The notes under the pieces were generated by a model. It searched no databases. It was not told the DNA's origin and was given only the letters and a program-made list of their open reading frames with translations. The position numbers were made by a program, and so were the translations under genes. From assembly GCA_963669155.1 (NCBI GenBank), contig OZ022580.1:22348039-22412038 (forward strand): 64,000 nucleotides of DNA, read 5' to 3'. This document shows, in pieces, positions 34,101 to 49,100 of this stretch. This DNA comes from Arbacia lixula (Eukaryota > Echinodermata > Echinoidea > Arbacioida > Arbaciidae). Position 1 is the stretch's first letter. Each line of letters starts with the position of its first letter.

Positions 34101-37100
34101 GCATCCTGAGTTTCGAGCTTACATACCAATGCGGACGCGATTGCAACTTCAGGCTAGTTCCGCGGATCAGCAAACTAGCTCGCTATTTCGTCTGATCGGG
34201 CTAATGAAGACGCACCTTATAGGGCCCTCAGATAGCTGGGCATTGTTTGACCTGGGAGTCCTTGCAACTGCGCGCCAATAAAACACTGGCAGCAACCATA
34301 AGTACACTGCACATGTACATGTACATTTGACTGTTACCCTGACATCTTAACGTGATTGCAATATTGCAAATCTTTGTGTTATTTTCTGTGCTGTTTCTTT
34401 CATCATTTCATTGTGTTCTTACAACCTCTCAAAAGCTCAATGTTTGTGCAGACACTGTGAGTATTGTTAACCCATTGCTCACGATTAGATTTTCTGAGCC
34501 CTGGACCAGTTAAAATGTTAAAATTTGCCATGGAAATGCAGAAACTATTGTAGGCAGAGGCTAACGATTTGCTCTAGTTTCTTTTCTTTTTTTACAGGGC
34601 AATGAAAATAAATGTAATGTGTTGCATATATAAAGCATTCATAGGATCTGATATTCCAAAAAATGACAAAATCTGTGAATGTCTACTGTAAAGGGCCATG
34701 TTCATGTAGTTGGTATTATGAGAATTGAGAGACATGCACTGGTCTACATGTTACTAAGCACAGTGAATGAGCAAAGTTAAGATAACAAAATATCCAGCCC
34801 ACTATCTAGAACTTGTACCATGGTGGTATTCTCAAATTTGGTCAAACCTTTTTTCAGAATTCTGCATATTAGGAAGTGCCTGGGTAAGACATTGTGTGTT
34901 CATAGGAAGTCATTAAAGACAGGGTGTCCCATTTGTAGGTCAAAAACATACAATTATGCTGTTTCAGAACTTCCATCCCATTAATAGAACTGGAGACTGA
35001 CTATTAAAAGTGAAATTATAGCAATCGCTATGGTCTGCTCCACTGTTCATCAGGAGCAATGCCAGTATCGCACACTGACAGGGACTATACGATTATGAAT
35101 GTACTTGTAGACTACATACATAGATGGTGCATTTCAAACTTTAACAGGGATAGTTTTTTACTTTTTAAAGAAATGTTTCTGAAGCTATGACTAAGATTTC
35201 ATACACGTTATCATTAGAGTATACTGCTGATTCCTGCCGAGTTTCATGACTTTTGCAAATGTGACACCCTGTCTTAAAAGATTGTAAGGGTAGAACATAA
35301 CAATGGGGTCAAACATATTATTGATACATAACATAACAAGTTGTTCACCTAGATCATAGTTTATGTTTTATCAACTTTTCAAATTGTCATAACTAAAGAC
35401 AGAAGCACATTAATATGTTTGTGTATAATATTACATGAAATCTGCACTCATACAAGAAATGTCATTAAAGTTTAAATGTTTGCTCCAATATTCAAATTAT
35501 TTACCAATAACCTGTACATTAGGGCCATGCACTCATAACAACGCAACCATTTTTTTTTTCTTCTTAGCCTTAATTGTTCTGTACGGGTTTGACTGTACGT
35601 ACATTGTTAGACCAATAATTTTTTTTTTTCAATGCTTTTTAGCCTTTATTCAGAAAATAATAATACATTTTCTCATACATAGTAAATAAAATAGTTATAC
35701 ATACCTAAATACACATCCATAATCAATATATTAAATTAATGTAAATAATGTACATCCTGACTTCATTTTTCGTACAAAAAATTGTGACATAATAAAGTGC
35801 TTATACCTAATGAAGTAAACATCATTATAACAAAGGAATGAAAATAATGTACATTGTTACATAACTATTCGTACACAAATAATCAAAAACCGTTAATACA
35901 TGACATTTCTTTTTTGCCTTAGGAAAATAAAAGATACATCTGAATAAAGATTTTATATATAAAACACAATAACACACATAACACATAAACACAAACAGAT
36001 AGAAACACAATATACATATAAACACATACAGAACAAAACAAAAAAACAAAAATGTGAGAGATGAAAAAGCTAACCCAGAACCCATCCATTTTCTTTTTCA
36101 GCAAAAAGAACATGATTATCTTTAAAAATCTTTCATATATTAATGTCATTATTTTATCACTGTTATTCTTTTTAATAATTTTATCTAAATGGAGCTTTGT
36201 AGTAAGATGACTATATATATATTTTTTTATCATTTAATTGAAATTGATGAGGATTAGTGAGAGAAACTGGTAGAAAAAGGGCAGATTTAATATAAATAAA
36301 TAAAAACAATATCCCATTGTTGTATGGTATAGTGTTAATTAATCCCAGTGGGAGAAAGAGTTTGAATAAAGAAGAAAAATAAATAAACACTTAAGTGTAA
36401 TTGACCTACATGTAAACTGACAACTGGGAAAATTTTTCCCATTTTGTAAGGTGTAGTGTCAATTTATCTTTTCTCCTCGCCTTATCATGTTCAATCTGTT
36501 TTGATCTTTTAATGGCACTGCATATTTCTTCACATGTAGGGACTTTTCCCAGTTTACGATTATTGTAAATCATATGTTTGACCAAAATTATTACATGATT
36601 TAATAAAGCATTCTGTTTGACATTGTCCCTAACACCGAGTAATACTTCAAGCCACTGTAAATCAAGAAGTTCCAAAAAATGTAATTTATTTCCTATTTCA
36701 GTCCAGATCTTAGAGACTTCAGCACATTTGTAAAATATGTGATAATATGTTTCTGTCTCTTTTCTACAGAGGAAAATAAACATTGCAAAGAATATATTTT
36801 GTCTTGTGTGAATCAATCTCCAAAATTACATACCTCCCTTCTGGGTCCCTTTGATGTCTTGTTACCTTCAAATTCAGTTTATTTGAGATTAGAATACAAA
36901 CTCCCAGACTATGGTTACTACCATGACTAAAAAAACTTAAAAAACTTAGCCCACTCCATTCCCTCTCCCACCGATCCTCTACATCAACTGTACTAAAAGT
37001 TTCCTGAAAGAAAATAATATCCCCTCTTTGAATACTCCAATTGATTATAGCATTTCTTTTGGTCGCATCTCTAAGACCCTTAACATTTAAAGAAATTAGG

Positions 37101-40100
37101 TTTAATTTATTCTTTGGGCTATCTGTCATAAATTTTATTGTATATCATATTTTGTACGATAATACATCTATAAGTATCCCAACATTATTGGAGTATTTAC
37201 TTTCTGGAAATTTTGTTGATATTGAAAAGAGCACAATACATGGCGGTTTAGCTTTCTCACCCTTAACATAAAAATTTAAAGACACAACATGAAAGTAACT
37301 TAGACCACATAACACAAAACAAAAAGAAAACAGATTTGACAGCATACATGAAGGAAGACACATGGGCACTGAAAAAGAAAGACAGCCTATAGCAACAAAA
37401 ATAAAGACAACCCTCCCTCCCCCTACCCTCGGACCGGGAAGTCAAAACATGCAAAAGTCAAAACATGCCTGCTGCCCTCTCTGGGTGGATTTCATTATAT
37501 TGTTTTTCTTCCTGTGAGTAGTAGTGTGATTGAGTAGCAGTACCTTGAACAAGATTTCCTGAAATGTGGCAAGAGTAAAGATGCAAAGGGTAAAATTTAC
37601 ATTTAGATAGAATTTTATGATTACTGGATCAGGAATACAGCAGTCTGAGTCTGACAAAGATGTACCAAGGAGCTTATTTAAGCGTCTTGCATTTTTATCA
37701 GGGTGGTATCCCCCTGGATGATATCCTCCCCTGACATTAACCCCTGGGAGGATTGTACACCCCTGGACGATGACCCCCAAGACAGCTACCCCTCAGGATG
37801 ACTACCCCAGGACAACTATCCCCACTACTTCCCCATTGAACAATATCCTGCCTAGCCTTGGTTCAACATGTTGCAGTACATGTACAGTGTGCTGAACATT
37901 GGACATTTCTATTCTAAACTAGAGTACTCACAAGACTATTTACTTTTCAATCTACCTAACAATAACTACCAGCACCCCCAACCCCTCCCCTCTGTTTACG
38001 TTTTAGTAAGTGCAGTATACACCTGTCGTAGAGACCATAGTCTACATTCAAATACAATATTGCAGCGGACAGCAGCACAATGCTGCCACTCCGTGCACTA
38101 TTGGTATGCACAACGGACGGGGGAGAGAGTGGAGAACCACCATGAGTCCTGATTGTGGTCTTGGCCTCTACAAGAACCGCGGAGGCCATGGACAACCTGT
38201 CAGAAACAATACGTTCCTAATAGTGATGCCAAAGATTGCCCAAGGTTTGTTCAACTACATGTAGCAACAATGGATAGAATCACAGTGCATTCCACCCGTT
38301 GAACTGACTCACTACATGTAGATACAGGTGAATGTTATAATGCGTTACTACACAGCAAGGGAGCAAAGTGGTGAAAGCATGCATTACAAAAATGACTGAT
38401 TTATATTCTTGCATTGATCTTCTAACATTCATCACAGTGTACTTCAGGAAGACCTTATTGATTGACATGTGTGATACACAGTGGGTGTCGTGTTCTGAAT
38501 TAATTATCTGATACACACAATTTTGTGTGTCCTTCTTTGTCACAAAATGAAAAAGGTACAAAGGAACCATTACAATAAGATTAAGTGATGAAATGTCATG
38601 ATACTTGCTCCCCAAAACTTGACATTCTTTGACTTCATTTGAAAAGTTTGACAGCTTCTTGTCTTCATGATAAACAGAATTTCATTTTTGAGAAAGGTAA
38701 GGGTTAACCCAATGTACAATGATATCAACAGCGCAGTTTGTTCTATTTGAATACTGCCATCTTGTGGTGTAAATATAAATGTACATGTGTATACCATGGA
38801 AAGATTCATAAGTTGTATGTGTGTAGTCTGAAATGCATTTTTTTCTGTGAACTGATTTCTTACACCTCAGAACATTTGCCTTTGTATGTGATGTTCATTA
38901 GTTATATATTAGTGATATCCAAATAGCCTGAACGATGCATTATTCCTGCACCCACCCCCACTTAAAGTATTTCAATCCATCTAAAATCAATAGGGCTTAC
39001 AATTCATTTCATTGTTATCCTTCCTCTTTCCACATTAAGTTAGCTTTGTAGCGCCATTCATGGTTGATCTTGAGAAAACTTATTGTACCTCTTGTGGATA
39101 TCTCTTTATCAGTAAATGTCAAATGCTTTCACCATGCCTGTGCCAGGAGTCATGGCATAGATAAATTTATTTCCCTTTCTTTCATTCTTCCTTATTTTGA
39201 CACAGAAAATTGACGAACAGTATTTCCCCCTTTTTTGTTTGTTTGGTATAGAAGACAGGAAAGATTTCCTCTACCCATTATTGGATTCAAGCTCAATTCA
39301 ATTAATTTTAGTTTTCACATTTGATCAAAACAAACAAGCATATACAAATTAAAACGGAGCAGGCTAGAATAACTACAACATAACAGTACAATAGTCACAT
39401 ACAACATAATAGTACAATAGTCATATACAACCAATTTAAACAACAAAACAAGAATATGATTATGTGGGGGCAAAAACAAAGACCAAATGCGTATAGGAGG
39501 CTTGTCCCTAGATAAACCAAACTGATTATTGTTGTTTACATATAAATGGTAACATAGAAACGTACAAAGAGACATTGTATCTTATCTTAAGCACCTGTAG
39601 GCTAATCCATATTTTTTGCACTTTTAATGCAAAAAACACAGGTAAATATTTCCTGCCCACGATGAGATTTTATTTTAGGAAGTGGATCTAAACACCACTG
39701 TGGTGTCCCCAATGTCAGGATCTGACATTGGGGACCCCTGCATGCATGCACCAATACACATACTGCTTTAACAATCCCTAACTACAGTAACAATTTGTAA
39801 GTGAAGAACAACAACAATAACTTCAAGTTTTCCCCACTTCTAGAAAGTGAGCACAATACCTCAGGAGTGTGTTTATCCCTTGCTTTGAGTCCTGAGATTT
39901 CCCCCTTACCTCAGACATGTAATCCTTACCCTTTCTTGCAAAGAAGACAATAGACTTGACTGGAAGGGGCCAAGGTGACCCCTTCACTGTAAAGCATTGC
40001 CATCATCATGTGAGCACTGAATTGTGCGGTGAACCCAGGCCTCTGATCTCACTCCTTCTAAGTTCTCATTCACTCCACATGGACTACCTTTAGCTGCAAT

Positions 40101-43100
40101 ATGTAGAAGCTTTGTCTCAGCGCTGTGAATTGTTAAGGGTGAAAGGAGAGATAGAAGCCATTGTTTCTCATTTGAAACTTTGTTGTCTTTCGAGTGACCA
40201 TGAATTTCCTGCGGAAAAGGGGCAGGAAGAAAAAATTACAGCTGAAGGTAATGAATGTATTCCTCTTGTCTGACTTCCATGTTGTTCATTGAGTTTAGAG
40301 TTCACAAGCGGTTTATCATTTTAGGTACATGTACTTGTAGTACATGCAGTCATTCCTTGAGCTTTTTTTTTTGATAACCTGTATTTGATGTATTGGATCA
40401 TTGTGTCACTTAAATACTCAGTATTCTCACAACCATGGGACAGGAAAGTTCACTTAGAGCTTCTCAGCCTCAAAAATAATGAAATGTTAATATGACAAGC
40501 ATTTCTTGACGGTTTCATATAAACTGTGCATTGCGATTCGTACGCGTGCAGGTAGGTAGTTTTAGTTTTAGTATTTTTTAGTTTTTAGAACAAGGGATTT
40601 TTAAAAAGATGGATGTCTATCCATCCCTTTGAGACATTAGGGACTTTTCGATTGGGTGAACGAGAGTGATGTGACGCCTGGCGGCAGGCGTATGTCAACG
40701 CGTTTACTCCCTACGTTGAGCCGCTCCTGAAATGCGTTTCGATTTCGGGCGTCACGTCTAGTCAACGTAGTGCCGTCATGGCCCCTGTGGCCCGCGTGGC
40801 AATCACTGATCTCCCCACTGGTTGCAATACGTATACGGGCGCGGTTAAAATGTATATGTGGGACTGTAGTGTGCATTTGCAACTTGCTAGACGACAGAGC
40901 AAACAGGTACCTGATAGGCTGTAGTTGGTACGTCAGTGGTGCTCATGTTAAGTGAGAAGATGATGAACTTTCTGGTAATATAGCTATTTATATTTTGTTT
41001 TAAAAAATAAATGGAAAAATCGTTGAACTTCCCACTGATTTGCTGTAACTCAGCATAATCTTCCTCCGGCACCGTCCATATCGAGAGGAGTATGACGTCA
41101 TAGACAGCACGGGATGAGCCCGGCGCGAGTGAATTGGGTGGTCGGTGAAAACCTGGGTAAACGCGTTGAGCCGAGGGGTGTTGAGCCGAGGGGTCGACGT
41201 TGACGCATGCGCGGTGCGTAAAAGTGACGTCATTCACGGTGACGCCTGGCGGCACGTCCAAATCGAAAAGTCCCTAATGTCCAACGCTGCCACCTGATGT
41301 TCCTGTCCAGCAGCCTCTTGTAACACTACAATGCATACAGTATACATGTACTTTGCATCATGTACATGTACATTGTTAACTGGGGTGTTACAAGAGGCCT
41401 GGCAGATTTGAAATAATGCAGATGGTTACATTTTACGCTGATGAACTAGCAATTTTATCATGTTTAAAGGAGGACAAGCAAATGTTTACGTGCACGCTGT
41501 ACATAAATACATGTACCTGCCTTTGCTTAACTTTATTTTATGTACTACGCTCCAGTGCGAATATCTCCAGCACCCGGAAGCAGCACTCCTAAGGAAGAAG
41601 AAAAAGAATACAAAAAGTAGTTTTCTACTTTCCATTTATGACTAAGTATTTTTCATGATACCTATCTAAAAATATCTTGTAGTACTGGTTCAAGATATTT
41701 TTTAATGGGGAATTATGCGGAACAGTGTGAAATTGATACTTAAAGGGCATATACTGTACTGGGAAGGCAAAAAAGCCTTCAAAATGGAATTGTTAGCAAT
41801 CTTCTTGCCAATGGTCTTAAATTCATGTACCGTCTATTTTAGAAGCTTGCTGAAAGTTATTTGCCCTCAAATGATCTATATTTGGAGTAATGAGTGATTA
41901 AATCACAAATCCTCGAAATGTTCGGCCCGAACATTTTGAGGATTTAATCATTAATCATTAATTACTCCAAATGTGGATGATTGTAGGGCAAATAACTTTC
42001 AGCAAGCTTCTAAAATAGACAGTACATGAATTTAAGACCATTGGCAAGAAGATTGCTAACAATTCCATTTTGAAGGTTTTTTTGCCTTCCCAGTACAGTA
42101 TGTGCCCTTTAAGTGCTGTAGCATCAAATCACATTTTGAGCCGGCATGACTAGTTCAAAGGATATATGATCATGACTGCATTGAAAGTATAAGGGCCGGT
42201 ATGACTAATTCAAAGAATATTTTATGATCAAATGACTGCATTTTTACTATTCATATAAGTGGGGCATGCATCTAGTTTGTGTATCTTTCCCTAAAAACTT
42301 CCACACTTCATTTCATAATTATGCATTATCTGTGTAAAGTGATCTTTTGAGTGTTCAAGGGGAGTAAACTGCAAACATGCGCTGTGTGGTGCATTGTGGG
42401 ATGGGTTTTTGTAATATGTGGTGTGGAGAATCAAACAGCTGATGAAACTTCATATCATATAACATTCTTGACTTGTTTTCAATTGCCATAATATATTTAA
42501 TTCTCTCAGCATAATACAATGGGGTGCATAGAAAAATATGGGCATACAAACATTATACATTGACTGCCCATGAAAAAAAAATTACACACTAAACAAACAG
42601 TGCACACCTAGAGGTTTGATCATATTATGACGTTTGCAAACAAGAATGTTTTGCTTCATGTTTGAGGCGTCACATTTGAATTGGATTGTGAAGTCGTTAT
42701 AAATGTCCTTGTTAAAGGCAGCTGAAGGATTGGACTTAAATCACTGGGTTGCTGTTTACTGCACAGTTGTATGTAATGATGGTGGGTTGGTTATGTAATG
42801 TTAGCCACTGCTATTTGGCATGAACATTTCAGATAAAGTGGTAAGACGCAGAACTGTTCTGCAGTTTTTACTGGTTCAGTTCTTGTTTCATTTCAGGAGT
42901 TTGGATAAAGACTATATGGTTTGAGGCACAGGTTTCTTCCGGGTCATACAAGTAGGAAACCTGGGAAGTCGTGGAATTTTACTTTTTGCTTTATATCACT
43001 TGAAAGTCATGGTCCAAAATATCACTGGAAAATCATGGGAAAGCATTTAGGATATTCAAAGGTTTTCTCCCTAAGTTATATTGAAACCATTGTCATTTGT

Positions 43101-46100
43101 TTGCCAACCGGTTGTGAAAAATATATGCTCGTTTTACCACGAGAAAATTGTTTTGCTACTAGGTTATAAAAGAACTTGGCAGTGACTCATCAATAATCCA
43201 TATAAACATTGGTTATATGTATTACAACAGTAAGGATGTTGCAATCTTTCTCCTAAAGGGAAAACATCTTATATGCTTTTCACACTGGCAAAAATTAGCC
43301 CCGTACTATCCTTAGCCCCGTACTATCCTTAGCCCCGTACTATCCCTAGCCCCGTACTATTTTTTGAAGCTTTTCACACTGGCATTTCTTAAACCCGACT
43401 AGCTGTTCACACTCGAAATCGTTAGCCCCGGACTTTCTCGACAGCTTATGAATATTTATGAGTGTACGTCTTGCACATCGGCATTTTACCACTCCGCGTC
43501 AAGGTCACTCGCCCATCGGGCCTTATGTGATTGGTCTCGGCGTTTCGGCCTTGAGAGCTGACACCGCATTTCCTTAGCCCCGTACTATTTTTCGTTTCTG
43601 TTCACACTGGCGCTCTTAGCCTCGGACTATTTGGCTTGGCCCTGCAATTGCGGTGTTAGCCCTGCTTTTTTGCAGGGCCAAATAATCCCGGATTATTGGT
43701 GGGGCTAGCCTACTTTGGTAAAAACCAATGTGAACAGAAAGTGGTCTAAGCTTAGCCCCGTACTATAGGTGGGGCTAAGGCCCCCCTTAGCCCCACCTAC
43801 ATGTATAGTACGGAGCTAAGGAAATTTTTGCCAGTGTGAAAAGCATTTTACAGTACATGTACATGTAGCTATGAACTTCTAACCAGCTCATAACCAGAGT
43901 GAGGTCAGCCAACCATTGCTATTCATTGTTAGTAGCCCCTGTTCCCATTTGGAGGTTTACCCCTATGATGTAATTGGGTAATTAGGAGCCACTATCCCAT
44001 TAAGTCTCCACCACAGAATAAACAAGAGCCATATGATAGCAGGAAGATCTAGTTAAGGAGTGATTGTATCCCCTCCAGCCTGATGCACATGCCAGCTTTG
44101 TACAGTTTCACAGACCAACAGTTTACCTTCGGAACTTCCCTCGTGCAAACACAAGTTGATTTCCTCTCCTGTGCTCTCTGGTTTAGTAAACATTGTGAAA
44201 TTTCCTTTTTCCTCAATGGTAGAACTGTAGTTTAATACCAGTACTGGTACTAGTGGTGCTTAAGTGCCTGTACCCATTGTGGCGTGTACACTGTAGCATA
44301 GCACTCAGATTTTGATATGCCTGGATCGAGCTGCAGGGAGAGTTTCCACACATATATATGATAGGGATACAGAGAGGGACAGAGAGATCTGTACTGACAG
44401 ACGGCTCACACAGACAGACAACTCTGTCAGACATAACTGGTGCATTAGCGTATATTTACAGCAGCGTAAGAGACCAGACATTATCCTCCTTGCTACCAGC
44501 AGGTTTCCCTCCACCAAATTCTCTGCCACGGTGCCGGACATGAACCAGGATTATTATCATCATGATGCCTGACTGCGTGTTTTGAACATTAATGCTCAAC
44601 GAGAGAAGCCCTAAGACTGATGATTTTTTTTTTATGTGGATGTCCCTGTTTGATCTCATGTATTTTATGGGCTTGTGTGTATACATAACAGACAATTGCA
44701 TGCATGGACTTCATCATCAACTTGTGTACAATACATACACATGCAAACTGTTTGCCAATTTTGCGTTCTTGTATGTAGCAAGGGACAATTGGATGGGTTC
44801 ATCTACAGTTTCCCACACTTGTCTTTAATATGCATTGTCCGATTTCGATGCTGTCTTTGTGACTGATATTGACTCAGGTACCTTTGCCTATCCAGATTGG
44901 AGCTGTCATTTTGTTTATTACCCATAGTGAGTTCTACAAGGAGTTTCTGCATGACTCAGACCAGCTTGAGCCTACAAAGACTTGCCTAAGTGAGGCGCTT
45001 TGTGTGCCCCTCCTTGTTGTCTGTGAGCGAGGGGCCCATCTGATGTGACAATCACTGCTGCATTCTGGGGATTGATGTCCCGTATGTGAAGACGAAGGCA
45101 GGCTGCCTGCTTCGTGCTATTACCACACACTTTGTTGATCTGTTTTGGTATCGCTTACCGATGCCCCAATTCGCACCAGCATCCCCATAGCACCCCACAG
45201 CGCATACTGACTGTCAGTTGTCAGTAATTCAATCTGACCAGAGCCTCTGCAGCATTTTTTTTGTGGAAACCCTGCTGAAAACATACATTTGGAACCTCCG
45301 TGTTGTCTCATTGGAATTGTGAATAGTCTATCGTGGAAAGGGCTTATTAAATTTTCTATTACTTAAGCTTGGAGTTACATTAAAAAGAAATCTTTAGATC
45401 TATACATACAGTGTAGGCAGCCCGTGGCTTTAATCTAGAGAGGGCCTGCATTTCTGCCTGAACAGCTGTTGACACGGATGTGACTGGTCGTGCTAGATGG
45501 GAGAGCATGCCCCTATGTGACTGTATACCACCAGGCATCTCTCTTCCTGTTCAGAGACAGGCCACCGTCAGCACCAGTCTGCCCAGTGCCATCTTCACGA
45601 CATCACCTCATGTGTGTTGTGTCTGCTCTGTTTTCTGCATAGAACGTGCTGTGCATTCCTCAACATCCCAGTGTGCTACGCATCCTACATGGGATGAATA
45701 TCAAGCTTCGTGCAAACAAAGATGGATCACAGTGGAGCTTCCAAACCCTTTTCTGTCAGTGCATAACCGTCTTTTGACGCTGATTTAGCCCATCTTTTGT
45801 ACATATTTCACTTTAACTTTGACGAACAATACAGCATAGCCATCATATGACAACAGAAGTCATGAATAGAGTGAATTTGTTACGAGCTGCTAAGTCACTT
45901 ATTCCATGAAATGTTAAAGGGACTTCCGAACATTATTTGACTATTAGACCTATAGAGTGAATTTAAGATGATTTCCATACCGGATTGTGATGTTGTGATG
46001 TCGCTGGTTCAGCGGCGGCCCAAGGCGCGTGCACCATGTCACATCAATATTGTGGTAAGTGCAGATGGCTTCCTGTTTTGAATTTCATCAGAGTTTTGTT

Positions 46101-49100
46101 GTGAATTCAATGCACTGAGTCAGAGACACATCATACGTGTAGGAATCTGTGGGATTTCTTCTGATGCTAAATATGCGCTATTTACATGTATCTCTATTTG
46201 TCCCCAAAAATGTTTAGAAATCCTGCTTTCTGTGATAAGCAGACATCAACAAATATTGATGTCTTTGCTCCTATCTTTTGTGTGTTCACTTTATCATGAC
46301 TGTTCGAGATTTGTAATTTTCATACCAATGAAAAGATAGATGATGAAACCATACTTACAACCAAACACTTCACTCTTTAGTATCTCTACATGTACATTTA
46401 CATATTCACTTTTCATCACAAAATCCAAATTACTGCACATTTGTATATGGCAACATGTGTATGCTGTTAATAGCAGTTTATTTGATTTTGAGCAAAGGCA
46501 AACTATAGAGAAATCAATTGATGAAGATTTCATGGAAACTGATATAAAGTGAATATGGCTCATATAAATAGCTGTCAAACCTCATTGTATATTTCGAGCA
46601 TTTATGACATGGGAGAATGCTTTCATCTAAACTCTGCCATGTACACTACAGCTCAAAGGAATTGGCATAGGGAAAGGGAAAGGAAAGAAAGGGAAGGAGC
46701 GGCAGTTTGAACCGTGGTATATTTTGTCTATTTCAGCATGAAACACGATGCTTTAATTAGCCTAAAAAGCATCATGTTTCATGCTGAACTGGACAAAATA
46801 TACCATGGTTTAAAACTGCGGCTCCTTCTCTTTCTTCCCTTTCCCTATGCCAATTCCTTGGAGCTGTAGTGTATGTCATTGCAGCTCATCCAAGCTACAA
46901 CATGATGGTTGATGCTGCAGTGAAATTGCTTCTCCTTCAAGTTTATTAAGTGGTCTGTCATGATTGACAGATTACCTCTTAATTTCAAATGTTCTTTCTT
47001 TCTTTCTTTATTTTATTCTATGCCCCCCACGTTTTTGTGGCATCTATTCTCAACAATGCATGTGCCATGTTTCATCAAATGTTTATCATGTGTAGGTATA
47101 TATGTGAACCTGTGAATTCCTGGATTTCAAGGTCATTACATAATCTCAACGTCATGCACGACCAATTAGATGAAAATCTATGATTTCATGTAGCTCTAGA
47201 ACTGATCATCTATATGTAATGAAATTTGACATGCATAAAATCAATGACACTACAATTCATTTCAATGAAAAAAAAATGTGCGTGTACTCGTAGGTTAGTG
47301 CAATAATGCGTGCGCAAAATTTTAAAATGCTCCAAATCAACTAGAAATTGTTTTTGCATACAGATATGTTTTAGGCCATTTCTAGTTCTGATTCTTTTTT
47401 TTTTTTATATTGTTCACAACAAGTACTGTGCTTGCGCTAGCTCTAAATTGCAAAACCCTGCATTGCCCAATTTGGCATGTCAACAACATTCTGATTTAGT
47501 TACTATCAAGAAATGAACATGATGTTGTCAGGAGGAAATGAATTGGCCGCTGGCAAATTGCCAAGTACAATGCAGTATGTTTTGCATGCGCTTACATGTA
47601 TGTAAGTCATTCATGGATGTCATTGTGAGTGTCATATTTAACAGAATATATGCTGTTTCTGTGGCTTATACATGTACAGTGTTTTTTTTTTAATGTTGAA
47701 CAGTCTACAAAGAGACTTCCTACCTTAACAAAGATAATGAAACAATTATAAAAATGATGCCTGAGCTAGGAACACAGATGTATGTATACAGATAAGTGCT
47801 ATACTGACATGATATATGATCAGATTTTTTTTTACAAAGGTAATAAGTTTGCAGGCTGCCCTAAAAGCAGTTAACTGAATAGGCCTACCCTACATTTTTA
47901 TGTGAAAAAAAGGAAGACAAATTAATAAATTAATAAATAATTTATCAAAATAAAGTACATGTAGGTAAAGTATAAAGCAATTATTCTTGGACAATCACAA
48001 ATATTGTGCCCTTATTCGATACAGTTTGAAATACCCAAACTTTTTGATCATGCATCTACATGTATCATTAGTTTAAATAAAAAGTCACTTTTTTAAGTTC
48101 TACTCATTTGAATTACCAATAAGTAGGCCTATAGAAGATGCAAATTTTTTTGCAGAGGATGGCCATACACATGCACCTTCATGTACTGTTGGTCTGCATG
48201 GATTTCAATGATACAGGTATGTTTCACCAGTAATACTGTATAGCAGTTGGAGTTGTACACATCTCTCCATTTCTCCATCTCTCTCTTCTCTTTCTATCCA
48301 TCACTCTATACTGTATACATGCATAATGTAAGTAAAACAAAACAAAACATTACAATTTTCCATACTAGCAATCTTTGGCTAATTATGAAAACCCTTCTGT
48401 TTGATTTTCCTTCATTTCATTTATATGTTGTAGTTAATAAGGCTTTTATTCCGTCAAGCTCTGACTTTATGAATAGCCCATTATTCGTATTTCATTCATT
48501 TCTATTCTATTAATGTCCTTAAATAGCATATATCATCTATAATATTAGTGTCATCATTTTGCATAAGTATTAGAAATCAAACAAAAAATAAAATCAATCA
48601 AATTATGACACTCTATAAACCATAAAAAGCAAATTGAATATTACACATGAAATGTACTGTACCAAGTCAAGAAATGTGCTTTACAGAACCAAAGATTATT
48701 TGTTATCAAAAAGCAATTTTAGCAGAGAAAGAAAGTATTGATGTATTGTACGTGTAAGCTTGCAAGTCACGCTATCATCAGTGGTGTGCAAGCTCATTGT
48801 TAAAACTTTCTCACGCTCTTCCTTCTAAATTGTTGCTTTTCCTTGTGATGACTACCATCATCCAAGTGTTTGTATGCACACAATCAAGAGAAGATGGATG
48901 CTGACTTAGCATTGGTTATTTTGTGTGCTCTTTAAGAAATCAGTATACAGGGCATTTAATATCAGTGTGTATTTCTTATCATTACGATACATGTACTAAT
49001 GAACTTGTTATTGCAGCATTTGGCACCGGTGCTATTGTTGTTTTCTGCAAATACAGTGTATAGAAAAAACTAGAAGGAATGGTAAATTCACTGTATTAAG

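Noticed and set aside
43296..43360. Short regular repeats that could look like a CRISPR array
   Set aside because: Direct 17-bp repeats without spacers, inside a foldback element of an animal genome.
45480..45788. 102-codon + strand ORF
   Set aside because: No recognisable family, no splice-site support and no codon bias; treated as chance.
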